Made by a program: the position numbers and the translations under genes. From Linepithema humile (lineage: Eukaryota; Arthropoda; Insecta; Hymenoptera; Formicidae), in the NCBI RefSeq assembly GCF_040581485.1, contig NC_090131.1:22518532-22582531 (forward strand): a DNA stretch of 64,000 nt, in the 5' to 3' direction. The notes beneath the pieces are model-generated. The model saw only the letters and a list, made by a program, of their open reading frames with translations, was not told the origin of the DNA and ran no database searches. Positions 50,660-63,098 of this stretch are shown here, piece by piece. How positions within the stretch are numbered: the first letter of the stretch is position 1; each line of letters starts with the position of its first letter.

Positions 50660-50990
50660 GATGTATGTACGTATAATACAATTAATTCTTTTTCTCACAC
50701 ATTTTTGCAATATTATCTCCGCAGCAACGCGTTGATTACCTTACGTGTCGAATGTTGGGTTATTTTCGTCACGCGCCTTTCCTAGAATCCGTATTTCGCG
50801 ACGGTCGGGCACGGACGTTGTGTTGTTTACCTCACGATAGTTTCGAATAAAAACAAACATGAATATAAAGCTGTCTGGAATTTTTCGAGTTTTTCGTTCG
50901 CTGTACTATAAGATTACGTATCAATATCACACGATTGCTTCTACTTAATAAGCGTGTAAAATTAACCTATAATTGGATTTACATGAATAA
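50660..50990 (+). repeat. Direct repeat E2 between the inverted arms
   Basis: Second copy of the E1 repeat. The matching acceptor-like site is ATTATCTCCGCAG at 50712-50724. A little further upstream (50520-50575) is a small local repetition of GTATTCAGTAT and CGTACTTCAGA/TGTACTTCAGA words not present in E1. Confidence 0.65.
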
Positions 50991-51129
50991 TATATAATAT
51001 ATAAGGAATATTGCATTTTTTCGCATTAAAGCAATAAACAAACGTCTTGAAATATTATTTAATGTATATGGTTGTGTGATTATTGGTCTTTCGATATTCT
51101 TAAAGTCATTAAAGTTTATTCTATTGTGT

Positions 51130-51495
51130 TGTACATTGCGAATCAGCACGCATCGACATGAAGTTATCGTCCTACGAATTTTTATAAATACATGACGTCA
51201 CGACATCTTGCGCGTCGAACAGTTGGCAAGAATAGGAGCAGAACTGTCGAATGCGAGCAAGCGTTGTCTTCTATTTCATGTGTTTTTTCTCGTTCAAAGT
51301 GAATTCGTGGACAAACAAATACCGGGAATGTTGAATTTAGCGATGAATGAGCATTATAGAATGTTAATTAGTGTGTACAATCGCGATTATTATTACTAAT
51401 TGTTTATCGATATTCATATAACCTATAACCGTTGCATCGCATCAGTCGTCGAATCGTCGAGCATCAGTATGAAATTATCTTCGTTTTTCGAATTC
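51130..51495 (+). repeat. Unit C, inverted copy of the TGACGTCA repeat
   Basis: Reverse-complement relative of units A and B, with ATGACGTCACG at 51192-51202. Short fragments of a further unit continue to the left of the palindrome (51130-51190), so the array was probably longer. On the plus strand it has short open stretches ending in FFEFFKHIS at about 51490, like FFEFFTRI from unit A. Confidence 0.7.
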
Positions 51496-51599
51496 TTTAA
51501 ACATATCTCGAAAGTAACGGGAGTGTCGTGCGAAGTTGCGGGCGATTATCTGTCCATTTCGCGCTATTTATTCGTTCGAAAGTTTATCGCATGAGTATC

Positions 51600-51950
51600 G
51601 TGCGTCGGGAGTGTCGTTTCGTGCTTGTAATAATAGTGTTTAGGAATCGTTGCGTTGTGCATTAAAAATACCGCGTGCGTAAAACTCAGGAGTGCTGTTT
51701 CAATTAACCGGTCGTACCGTAAATGACAATTAGTGCTAAATAAGTATGTGTTTGGAGCAACGATGACACTCACAGCACGTAGCTGGACATTGTAGCGGAT
51801 TGCAGCGGCAGGATATCGCAGCAGAAGCAGTGAAACCTCGACTGGTGAGTAAATTTTAATATTATATTACATGTAAACTAATAGTATATTACGTATTTAT
51901 TTTTTGTTTATTTATGATATCAAATTGTTATAAAAATTATGCTTTTTGAT
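51600..51950 (+). repeat. Outer arm (right) of the inverted duplication
   Basis: Plus-strand counterpart of 47880-48200. It ends in CTGGTGAGTAAATTTTAATA at 51843-51862 and continues as similar AT-rich sequence (TGTTTATTTATGAT/TGTTTATTTGTGAT). If the junction is a donor, this arm is transcribed rightward and the left arm leftward, giving a head-to-head pair about 3.9 kb apart. Confidence 0.7.
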
Positions 51951-54900
51951 GATATTAATGAACAGATTTCCTATATAATTATTTTTATGCGAACTTTTAA
52001 ATGTAAATTCTTTAACTCCATGCGATTTTCTTAACGTAGTGCTTGCGCATCTGTTTTACACTTTTTTAACGTATTATATGCTTGCAAAATATACATTTTC
52101 TTGTTTATATTGGATAATGCAACAATTTTTTAAACAAAAATAAGAGCTCTATTAATTAAAAATTTTTGCCAGAGCTTAATTTATCGAGTTTATCGTAAAC
52201 GAATAATTACAGGTTAAATATATGTTTAGTTTCCGATAACCACAATCGTTTACAGACACTTGTATGCATGCACATTGTTGCGAATATAGGATGTAATTAC
52301 GCCTGAATACAATTTTATATAAAAATCGATTATTTATTGCTTGCTTTAAATAAGAGAAAGAGACAGAAAAAGGGATAAGTAATATAGAAAGATAAATATA
52401 AATGTAAGAAAAAGTGAACACATCTTTTTATTAACTTATATATTGATACAATTCTATTTTTTTGAATATGTAATATTTTAATTTACTTATAAATTTAAAT
52501 TATTTTTCTTTGTTTTACTAATTTAAATTTTAAATTATTTTAGATTTTTTAATAGGAATGTTATAAATTTTAAATTATTTATTAATTTTAAACTAATTTC
52601 AAATTTTTATTTCATATTTAATTACCGAGGTATATTTAATGATAAAGATCTGCAAAATTTGATAGAATTCATTGTTTTATATTATTGCATAAGCTTTTTA
52701 AGATACGCTGTATACATTTTTAGACACGGCGTGTATATAATGAGTTTAATAAAAGTAATGGAACATATAATAGTAAAAAAATTAATATAGCCAATAAGGT
52801 CGCCTTTGAACTTATAATTTCGTTCCGCGCGAATTTCCAAAGAAGAAAAGATTGGAAGGAAGAGATGAAACCGCGGTGCTCATTATAATATCACCGGATA
52901 ATCCGATACCCATTTCATACTGATCGATCCCTATCTTCCTCGGATCTAAGAGTTAAAATCCGAGAGTTAGTTGAGATTCAAGGGAAATGCTGAGCTCCAT
53001 AATCATACCGTGGAATTGCTTCGCGCGGCTCGGGGATTCTTCGGCTGAGCATTTGATATTTGCTTAGATTCTACAGAAAATGTTCCTGACCGTAGACACA
53101 TTTCATCTATTTTTACGTCTCGTTATAGATATTACTTGATAGGTATTTTTTTCTTATTAATATTGATGTATACCTCGGAAAACGTTGTGGTAATAATTAG
53201 GATAGAAAACGAAGCATATCGAGGTATTTTTTGTAAATAGGACAAGAGAAAGATATAGGAAGGCTTGCGAGTATCGCGCGCAAGTTGTCAAAGCGCGATC
53301 GTGTCTGCTATTCAGGCAAAAGTTCTGGGGAAAAAGTCTGTCAATCGATCGTGTTTCATTGTGCGAAGCTTGACCATTCTTTTGCAGAACTGGGACAAGA
53401 TTCGCGTTTTAGATATCCCTTCAGAGAGTGTCTCATAAAGCGTCTGAGCGTATATTCTCAGAAATTCGAGTTACACGTCTGTCAAACAAAAAGTTTTTGA
53501 TAACATTCATATATTCGCAAAATGAGGAAAATATACATATTGTGACTGGCTTCCGTGCGTCGCGTTCAGTAATAAAAAGCACTTTGCGTCTTTTTTGCGA
53601 TGACCTCGCGACACTTCTTTGTACGAGTATATTTTCCGCTCGATTTCCCGCTGTTACACTGGCCAATAGCCGCACACATGTATTTCGTAATCACGCTCAT
53701 TCATATGAGCATTTCAATGAAAATTATCGGTATTGTTATCGCGTGGAGGGAGACGTGTATTTTCGGGATGTCGCTTATGAAAATGGATTAAATGTACTCC
53801 ACGCGCATGTAAAATTACCTATCACCGTCCATATCGGTAATTGTTATATGGTACATAAATACGAACGATGAGAGTTGGATTGTTCTGAAGAATATTTTAT
53901 TGGTTTTTAGCAGATGTATTTAGCAGATTTTTTTTACTTTTTTATTTTGTGTCGATACTTTCATTTTTCAACAATTGGTGTGCATTTGATGCACCAATAA
54001 ATATTTCATTTACTTTTATAATTCATATAAATTTATTTTGGATGTTTTTCTTTGATAAAATGCATTTTTTATTTATCGATATTCAAGAGCGCGTAAATGT
54101 ATATACAAACATTATTTTCGGAATTATTGAACATGTCAATGCTCTTATGTGCTATAAACGTCAGAGATATACATGGAAATGTAAGTTATTATTGTAATTA
54201 CCGTCGGTATCCGTTGGTAAATATGTGTAGCTCGTGTATGAATCGGCAAAGAGAAAGCCGATAAACTCGCGCGTATGAATTGTGTTTCATACCAGCGTGA
54301 TAATCGCGATTTTGAAAGCTCCGCCGACGAAATTACGACGAACCGAAATATTATTATTCGCTTTGAATATGCACTGCTGGTAATGCGGTGTCCCTTTTTG
54401 CTCTCGTTGCCGAAATAAGCCGGTCCGGTGATATATTAGTACCGCATAATGGAGTTACTGTAATGAATGGCCACGTAGCACGTGCCATTTTTGTTGGTTT
54501 TCGCGGCGAACGCAGTTACTGTGACATACGAAAATGTCAATCACCTATGTAAATTGCACAAACAGGATCGCCGATGCTGTACATTGAGTTGCAGTCAGTG
54601 TATTGCTACAAGTTATTATTATTTAACATTATTTGGCACGTTAATGCTAAAAACTGTATGTTTTAATATTTGTAACAATTTAATATTTTGAAATAGTTTA
54701 AAAAATTTTGGATTTTTGTTTATGTGATTTTACATGGATGAAGTTAATGTGGACGATTGGTGGTGGTACATTGACTTAATGATTTAATTTGTTCTTTTTT
54801 TATGTAATACACTTTTCATCTCTCTTTATTATGATTACTTTGATTATTTATCACTATTCACAATTTGTACTGACTTCAATCGATTTTGCTGTGAAATTTG

Positions 54901-57900
54901 TCGCCGTAAAGTATCGATGATTGTTTAATTCACATTGCATAATGGCAGCGTATGAGTTCAAAGCGATTTGAGTGTCAGCATATAAATTTTACTTTGGAAA
55001 ATATTTGATCTTCCGCACGCTGTACGCCGGTTGTGTGAAGCGTACTCATTTTCCAACATATAGCGAATAAATATTAATTATCTGTTATTGGACAAGCCAT
55101 ACATGGTGTGCTGGGTCATTCGATTTTGTGAAAATAATGTATGCTGGATTAATTTGCATTGGCAATGCGTGTCCACGCGCGCTACATTAGATCATGTATA
55201 GTTTCTAACAAATTTAATCAATGAATTCAAGGAACCATTTTACTTTTAGCTTTTACCGCAACCAGTATAAATTTTTGATATACCTTCCGTAATTTTTTTC
55301 AGAATTACTTTTTCGTTATTTTTCGGACTAACTATATCATATCACCATCACGCTTGAAATCCGTTTGTTAAATAAATATTTTTGCAACGTATAATTTGCA
55401 TCCAGTATGTAATTTTACTTTATGGCTGAAGCTTGCATATCATTAAATTGCAATGCATGATTATAATTCATCAAATATGTATAATGGGTATAATATATCT
55501 CTACTATGAAGCCTGATTAATAAAATATAACATGTCTCATAAAAATTCAGGAATATAATGGAATAAGTAGAATACTTATATCTGAAAAAAATTGAGCGAA
55601 TTTGAAATTATACGTCATTTTTCAAGCGAGAGCATTGTTCGAACATCTCACTTTTACGCCATTATTCCAGTCGAATAATTTTACGGTATTATTCCTCTTG
55701 CATTCGATCGCATATTCGCGTCGATTTCTTGATCACGACTTAGATTTATGTAGAACTAGTTGTTATCTCTCGCCAAACGAGTGCTCTTCCTTCTGGTCTC
55801 TGTTCTCGCTTCTGAACCACTTTGCTCGCCCATCGGGTATCAGGTCAAGAGAATGGAATCATTCCAAATCAGATTACGACATGCGCTGGGCATTTAAAGC
55901 ATTCTTGATCATTCCTCTTTCAGTGTCGCCGAGATTTTTCGACGTGAGAGAGAAACGGGCAAGAAAACGCAATCCGGCAGGAAAGTGTATTGCCAATCGA
56001 TATCGAGGCAGAGTTTTCTAGTAGAGTGGTATCTGAAATCTTTATACAGCACACGAAGCGAAATGTCGTGTTCAAGAGTGAACGTAAAACGTGTAAAACT
56101 ATAGATATCAGAGTTATTGTAGAAATAGTGAAAACATGTATTTTGAATGTGTTTTCTCTAATCTCTATAATTATGAATTGCGGTATTTGACTTCTATTAA
56201 AATTTAAAAAAATTTTTCTGCTTTTTATATTGTTAGACGACACTTATATAATAAAATATGCAAACTGTAAATTTAAAATTCCACTAATTAAGTTATTTCA
56301 ATATAAGCAATATTCTTTTAAGTTTTACAAAAGGAAACTTGGCAAGTGCTGTGAAACCTTCCTTGATACTTCTGATTGTTGTAAAAATTATATTTCCAAG
56401 CGTCTTTCATTTTACATTTATTTGATGATTTTATATTTAGTTGATTATTTTTATTATTTACACAGTACTATATTAAAAAATTACATTATTTTTTCTAATA
56501 TATCAAAGAATTTTGACTTGATATTTATCTTGAAATTATATTAAATTTTATGGGTTTTATGTCGAGCTTAATTAATTTAAAGGATAATATGCTTTTGCTG
56601 TTTGCTCGATGTAAAATAGATCATTCTGGCTCTCTAGTTTATGATAAACAGAGAAATGTGAAAATATAAATGAAATACTGCTGAGTAGTAAAATTATATC
56701 GTTTTGACGACAATGTGTACGCTTGAATTACGTAAAAACAAGTTGCTGTGTTAATTGGAAAATTTGTGACAAAGTTTTGAATATTTTAATTTTCGTTTAT
56801 TGTTAGCAGAAAATATTTCAAGAATGCAATTTGTAACCACTTGAATTGCAAACAGTTTGGGAGTAACACGAAAAGTTTAGCAAACACAGAAAATTAAACA
56901 ACAAAGGTACGTTGCGGTAATTAAATTGCATCTAGGATATCTTCTTTCCGCGCAATGCGTCGGACACATATTGCACGAGAAACAGAATATTTTATTAATT
57001 AATTTTATACGGAGTTTTGCAGCCGTTGCTTTTTCGCTAGTTGATAGAAATATGCCTTGCACACGTAAAAACACTTTCTTTAATTATGTTACGTGTTCCG
57101 AAAGTTTGTCCATTATGCACATAAATTTTACAATGCTATATACATATTTTTTGCACGTCGTGAAACACATATGGTGATTGTAATTAATACACTTGACTAT
57201 TTTTTCACAAAGAAATAACCGCGAAATTATATTGATAACAATATATTTATATTGATTGCATTTTTACAATTGTTTGGGAATTTAATATTTTAATTAGAAG
57301 AAATGTGAAAATGGCAGTTAAGATTGAATGTAAAGTTTTAATGAAAGTATTGTGACACTTTTTTGCATCCAACTAAATGTATAGAAATATACTCTCGCTG
57401 CAATTAATGTCGATGCCATACGCGATGCAAGTGAATTCAAAACGATAGTATTGGTTGGACATTCAATCGATATCGCTTTTTGACGCCGCCAGACATACAC
57501 TGATCCAACAATAATGCGGCGCTATGAACCTGTACAATGCGCGTCGCGTTTATCTCAATAAATATAGCCCCTCGCTGTAGGCTGTCGCGAGCAGACTGCG
57601 CGCGCCCATAGATAGTTATTTCTCTCTTCTAGATATCGCGCCATAGAATGGCGTACACTTACATGTCGTAGTGAATTGGTTACTTGATAAATGTTTTGCG
57701 TCACGGCTCGGAATGGTAGTTTTATACGAAGCTACTGTATCGACTATTGTATCGTTATAAACGCTATCTCGCGCAATCTATCATTTTTTTTCGTAAAGAA
57801 AAATAGTTAAAATATAGCTATATATACAAGCTGCAGCAAAAATCACAGTACAAGCAAAAATAGAATGATTTTTTGTATAAAAATAAATGAAAAATATATA

Positions 57901-58753
57901 ATATTTTTTCATACCAAGTTTTGTTATCGAGAAAATTGACTTTAATAATTTTATTCTATTTTATATATTTTTGTATTGATTTAAATAGCAGCTATTAAAA
58001 TATATTTAAAAAATACAACATATTAAAAAAATAAAAGCAGTTTGATGTTGCATAATTTTATCCATAACTTACATTATTTAAAATTTTTTTTTTTATAGAC
58101 CATTGTATTTTTGAATTTATTTATTAATACCCATCTTTCTCGCACGCGAGAGATAAATTTGACAACATGATACAAGATATGACTATTGATGAAGACTATT
58201 GAATTTTAGCAAAGTGCGAAAATGTTATTAATTTAAAAATTTTTGAAGTTAACTTTCTTGATGATAAATTCTTTAACATTTTTTATTTACTTTTATATAA
58301 TATAATAAACCATCCTGTTCCAGTTTATATCGCGATTTTTGCTTCACTCTAACAAGATATATTTAATTTTTAGTTGAAAGAATGCTATAACATTTTTTAG
58401 AACCTCATAAAATTATTAGAAAAACACACACCGGCGCTTCATGTGAAACGCGACGCTGAAGTGCCTTTCGTGTAATGCGCTATCATATATCCGCTTTCAT
58501 TCAGCTGCCAACTGTTGCGACGAGAATCATCGCGAGCATGAGTGCATCTTCTCTGGGGTGTACTGTGTCAGGTGAAAAGTAGCGGGAGAAATACGATCGA
58601 AAACGCGAGGGAGCAAAAACGGGGGATTTCATCGCATGCATAATTTCTCGGCTCGTAACTGCGTCTTCCCGTTACAATGAACCGCCTTGTTCGAGCGTAT
58701 TATCCGTGTACATGTACGAGGATAACGGGGAAACACGGGGAATGACTGCGCGG
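51951..58753. other. AT-rich DNA with short moderate-GC blocks, no recognised gene
   Basis: Blocks at 52800-53900, 54190-54480, 55690-56030 and 57500-57770 are less AT-rich. Frames such as 53428-53871 and 55602-56021 begin at GTG or TTG and carry no domain I know. No RNA gene was seen. Confidence 0.4.
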
Positions 58754-58772
58754 GGAGAGAGAGAGAGAGAGA
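58754..58772. repeat. (GA)n microsatellite
   Basis: Nineteen bases of GGAGAGA-type repeats, followed by GATACAGAGAGATAGAG as an imperfect tail. It lies in a GC-richer block (58430-59250). Confidence 0.9.
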
Positions 58773-60042
58773 TACAGAGAGATAGAGATGCGCGAGCTGT
58801 GGTACAATGAGGTGTATAGACATCGACTCTAATACAATTGTTCCTGTACCAAGTTTTCCCGGTGCAAGATATAGGCTATGCCAACTACTAACCCCGCGTC
58901 ATACCGGATCCGAGAGCTATCCTAGTACTAGCGGCAGTACAGTTACGGTCTAACGGCGCGCTGCGCACCTTATTAATAGTTGCACTTGGAAACTGCAACG
59001 GCGTTGGTCTCGTGTGCACAGCGAAAGATTAACAATATGTACGCGGGAGTTGCCGCTCGAGCAGAAGAACCCTCGACCGCAGCTGTTTGTCATGAGGAGA
59101 GACGCTTCGGATGCAAAACACCGTTCTGCCGTTCTGTTGTAAACTGACGTTTTGGTTCATTAACGCCCGAATATTTTCGCGCTGCGAATATCGAGTGGTG
59201 TGTTTGTTCCGTGGCGTTTCTCCGACATGCGTCTGCAAAATTTTCCTGACCATTCCGCAAGATTTGTAGTCGTTATCTCTTTCATTTTTTGCTTTTATTT
59301 GAAATACTAATTAACTGCTCTGTTAATTACATTCACATGGTTAAATGGGATAATAATGTGAGTAATAATGTGGGATTTTTATTCCACGGATGAGGAAACA
59401 TTAAAAACGTGTGAGGAAACACGGAAAAATTTTAATATACGTCTTCTAAGAGCGATTTCAGTGGAAATGTAGCTTATTACACGTGGTAGATTTAATAGCT
59501 CAACTGCCTCTCTTTAACTTTGAAATATTAGTTCTTAGTATCTCAAACAATATCAATTGTTCTTTAACAAACTGTAATATTGCCTTATTGTACTTTACAA
59601 TTTTTTTTCTTTTACACTACATTTTGAAATTGTAAATACAATTATGCTGCTTTTCTTGTTTTTAACAAAAAGCATAGCAAGAAAATGACCGTATTGTAAA
59701 CGTTTTCGTAGATATGAATTTACTTCTCTACTTTATTATAAAATTACGGCTGGAGATTTGCAGTAGAATGTTTTATAAGATTGATAAGCCGCGAGTATAA
59801 TCAGTGAGGAACATAGAAGACGAGTGAATAATGACGTGAAGGAAGATTAATTTTTCCGTTAAATGAACAGCGTAATAAATAATTATGAAAGTGATATATC
59901 TGCTTCTTAATATCAACGTACGTATTTCTGCTAGATCTCCGTTAATTATGTTCGTTCTGTTGCTTTTTTTCTGCTAGAAAGAGTTTCACCATGCATGCCT
60001 GCGTTAATTATACTAGCTAGTATCTTATATATTTTCTACTAA

Positions 60043-60044
<2 letters not shown>
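58773..60044. other. No recognised gene
   Basis: CpG-containing to 59250, then AT-rich. Nothing identified. Confidence 0.5.

Positions 60045-60073
<29 letters not shown>
60045..60073. repeat. (GA)n microsatellite
   Basis: Twenty-nine bases of GA dinucleotides, followed by AAGGAGAGACAGGG. Confidence 0.94.
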
Positions 60074-60076
<3 letters not shown>

Positions 60077-62491
60077 AGAGACAGGGTATTGTGAAGGGAC
60101 CGGCGTTAGTTTCAAGATTACCTTCATAAAGTAGCGTGAGTTTTATGCCAGCGTAAAAGTACGCTGACCCTCGTTGATGAGATTACAGAATATGATTATG
60201 AAATAAGTGGAAGCACTGGACGATCGTGTCCGCGGCGCATATTTACGACCGTTATATATCGAGATAAATTACCGACATGCGACAGTTAGACGAAACTCCT
60301 GGAATTAATTAGAGTTCATAATTGCACTGCTCAACATGTTTCTAGAGCTCTCGATGCATCATGCTGACTTTTCTTGTCGCGTTTCTTCTTGTTATATTCT
60401 CATTAAATTTACTCAGTAGCAATCTTATTTCAAACTTCTTGTGATACTTCAGCCTCTTTAAAGAACATAGATGTTGTAGTCGACGTTGCTGTCGCAAATT
60501 CCCTTATGCTTACAATTTTTAGTGCTTTTTACACATTTTGTACATTTGTTATACTTATTTAGTTTATTTCGCAAATATTTAAATGAGACAAACGTTATAC
60601 GCTTTTTTACCATTTTAGTCAACGTTAAATATTTTGTAAAATTTTTAATTTTATTATACTAAAAGAATAATATAATGTTTTCCAATATTTTATTTTATAC
60701 ATTTTCATACATGAGAATGATACTCGTGGAAAAATGAAGGTATTAATATATATTGATTAAAAAACTATCATACATTCGAGAGACTGTGAGTTAGCAATTA
60801 ATTGAAACAAATTTAACAATTAATTGAAAAACATTTATGGATATACAAATATATAAATTAATACTTTATATATAAATGTTAATACTTTAGGTAAATCTTG
60901 TTACATGATAGCTTTAATATGTACTTATATTCACTTACCTGCCACGGGATCGCATTTGATACCTTGGAGATGTATAACAACCATAAAACGGACTTGCATT
61001 GAAGCATGTATTATTAGAAGGTATACATCCTTGAAGCTATAGCTTCTCCGACGTATCAGATCGGAACTGATTGACGCTCTGGGATAGACTCGAGTTAATT
61101 ACGAAATCTGCGCGTACCACAGGGGCGTTCTAAGCTGTCCGGTCTAAGCCGCTATTATAATTAATTAATTAGTCATGTGACTTAACGTATTACCGGAGAT
61201 ACGCTAGGAAATTCCATTTCGTCGGAATGGTAATTAAATCATAAATAACATGCGTTGCGCATTATTTTCGTACAAAAGAAATAATTGCGTTGCAATAAAA
61301 ATTACTATAAAATTAAAGATGATTCTTACAGAACAAATTATAACTTTTAACTTTTATTATTATTAATATTCCGTTCAATCGGAGTTCTGCATTCTGCAGC
61401 GCGCGTACGCGTGCGTGCTTGTGAATAAATTAATCGTTGGTTTTGATATTTCTATGAATTGAAAAAAAAATCAATCATAATTAATTGTGATTAATGAGTT
61501 TGTTAATAAGGATTGAGGAAGTTGCCTGAATCATAATTGAAACGATCGATTTACAGCTTTGGGGTACTTTTATTAACCGAAAGTCTAGACTATAATAAAG
61601 AATGCTATGTGTATACATATCTTCTATCTATATACAATAAACCGATTTTTCACGATATTCGATACACAGTTAACATTTGGCAACTTGGAATCAATTACTT
61701 CTTTTTTTTTTGGCAGGAATCACACTTAGTCTTTCACAATTCAAGAATTCGAATGTGCTCGTTTGAGTGTCTCTCAGATTCATAAATGCGTCTCGCAACG
61801 TGATATTATCAAAATTGAAGTGGCTAGATTACAATCATTCGCAAAATCTTCCCTATCGCGATATTTTAAGGACGACGATGTGAGCCCTTAAAGCATTTTT
61901 TTTCCTTCGCGTTTCTTCTTAATTACGTTAGTGCTGATCATTAGAACTATCGATACGAATAAGTGTAATATTGCTTGCGCAGCACTATAAAGATGAATTT
62001 CGTGGATACACATCTGCACGGACATCGTTACGTCGCGATGTTTTACGTTATTTACAAAAAAGTGTCGCACGTTGTATGATATATAGACGAGTTTTGAAGT
62101 TTATGAAGAAAATTTCAAACGGCTTAAAAAATCAGTCTTCGTACGAGAGATTCGAAGTTTCGAAAGTGAGGGTTGATAGATCGTTGCTCGATTTTCGTAA
62201 AGCAGCGGAAATATTCCCTATTAATAGCTAGTGCTTCGCGATACTTTGTAAAAAAAGAAAAGATCTGTAAAGAGTGTTCTGATAAAATTGTCCATCAAAA
62301 TGTTAATTTATCGCACGTATTTGATTTTCTCGCTGAAAGTTCTTGAATTTTCACGTAGAAATGTTTTTTAGTCTTTTGGCACAAGCTTTCAACGCCATGA
62401 CGCATCTAAGTCTTGCGTCGAGCGTTTCTCGTCGATATACGGTAATCAGATTAAGTCGCTACGAAGATGTTCTCACAATGGAAGTCGCATG
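60074..62491. other. No recognised gene; downstream flank of the FN3 gene
   Basis: AT-rich with short frames. A direct repetition of CAATTAATTGAAA occurs near 60798 and 60818. The frame at 61971-62231 has no known motif. Confidence 0.45.
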
Positions 62492-62497
62492 TTTATT
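62492..62497 (-). promoter_or_regulatory. Possible polyadenylation signal for the FN3 gene
   Basis: TTTATT on the plus strand is AATAAA on the minus strand, about 600 bases downstream of the stop of the FN3 transmembrane exon. It would give a 3' untranslated region of roughly 0.6 kb. The hexamer is common by chance in AT-rich DNA, so support is weak. Confidence 0.25.
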
Positions 62498-63098
62498 CGC
62501 GCACAGTCGCACAATTGATGAGATGATTGTGTATTCAGGGACATGTTTTTTTTTTTGGCACTTTACTCGCATTCTTCTTTCTTTATATAAGATGAGCGTA
62601 TCGTGGGAGCGATGGCATGCTCGATGCAATGAAGATCGTATAAAAAATCGTTGGAACATTGCTATCGATTAAAAAATTTTTTACCGATCGGCGTAATTCT
62701 GGTTCGATCGTTTGCTGTATAATAAGTCGAAGAATGTCTGTCTCGTAGATTACGGCGTAGATTATTGGCGAAATAAAAAAGAAATGTCGAAACTCGTGAC
62801 GGCCGGAATAAAATTATCACGATCATCACATTCCGCTTCGCGTTATAATCGACATGATCGACGGCCGTCGGCTTGATTATTCGAAACGCGCGTTAAAAGT
62901 TTGAAGATCCAATATCACACAACGACCATTCCGCCTCATCGTCACGTTTTCGACGACACCGGAAACATCGTCGACACGAACTACACGTCGTTTCGTCGGG
63001 CCGCGCGATTATTAGCTGTAGATATTGGTGCAAGTCGACACGGTTTTCATCTCGATGTCATGTTGAGCGGTCTCTTTACAAGACTCCTTCGCCTTCTG
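62498..63098 (-). other. Probable 3' untranslated region of the FN3 gene
   Basis: Moderately GC-rich sequence directly after the stop codon of the minus-strand exon. Open frames here on either strand are short, begin at non-ATG codons and match no family I know. The extent depends on which polyadenylation signal is used. Confidence 0.4.

Noticed and set aside
53428..53871. 147-codon open frame on the plus strand
   Set aside because: Starts at GTG, overlaps other frames, and no family or structural pattern is visible.
55602..56021. 139-codon open frame on the plus strand
   Set aside because: Starts at TTG with no recognisable motif; likely chance in a moderate-GC block.
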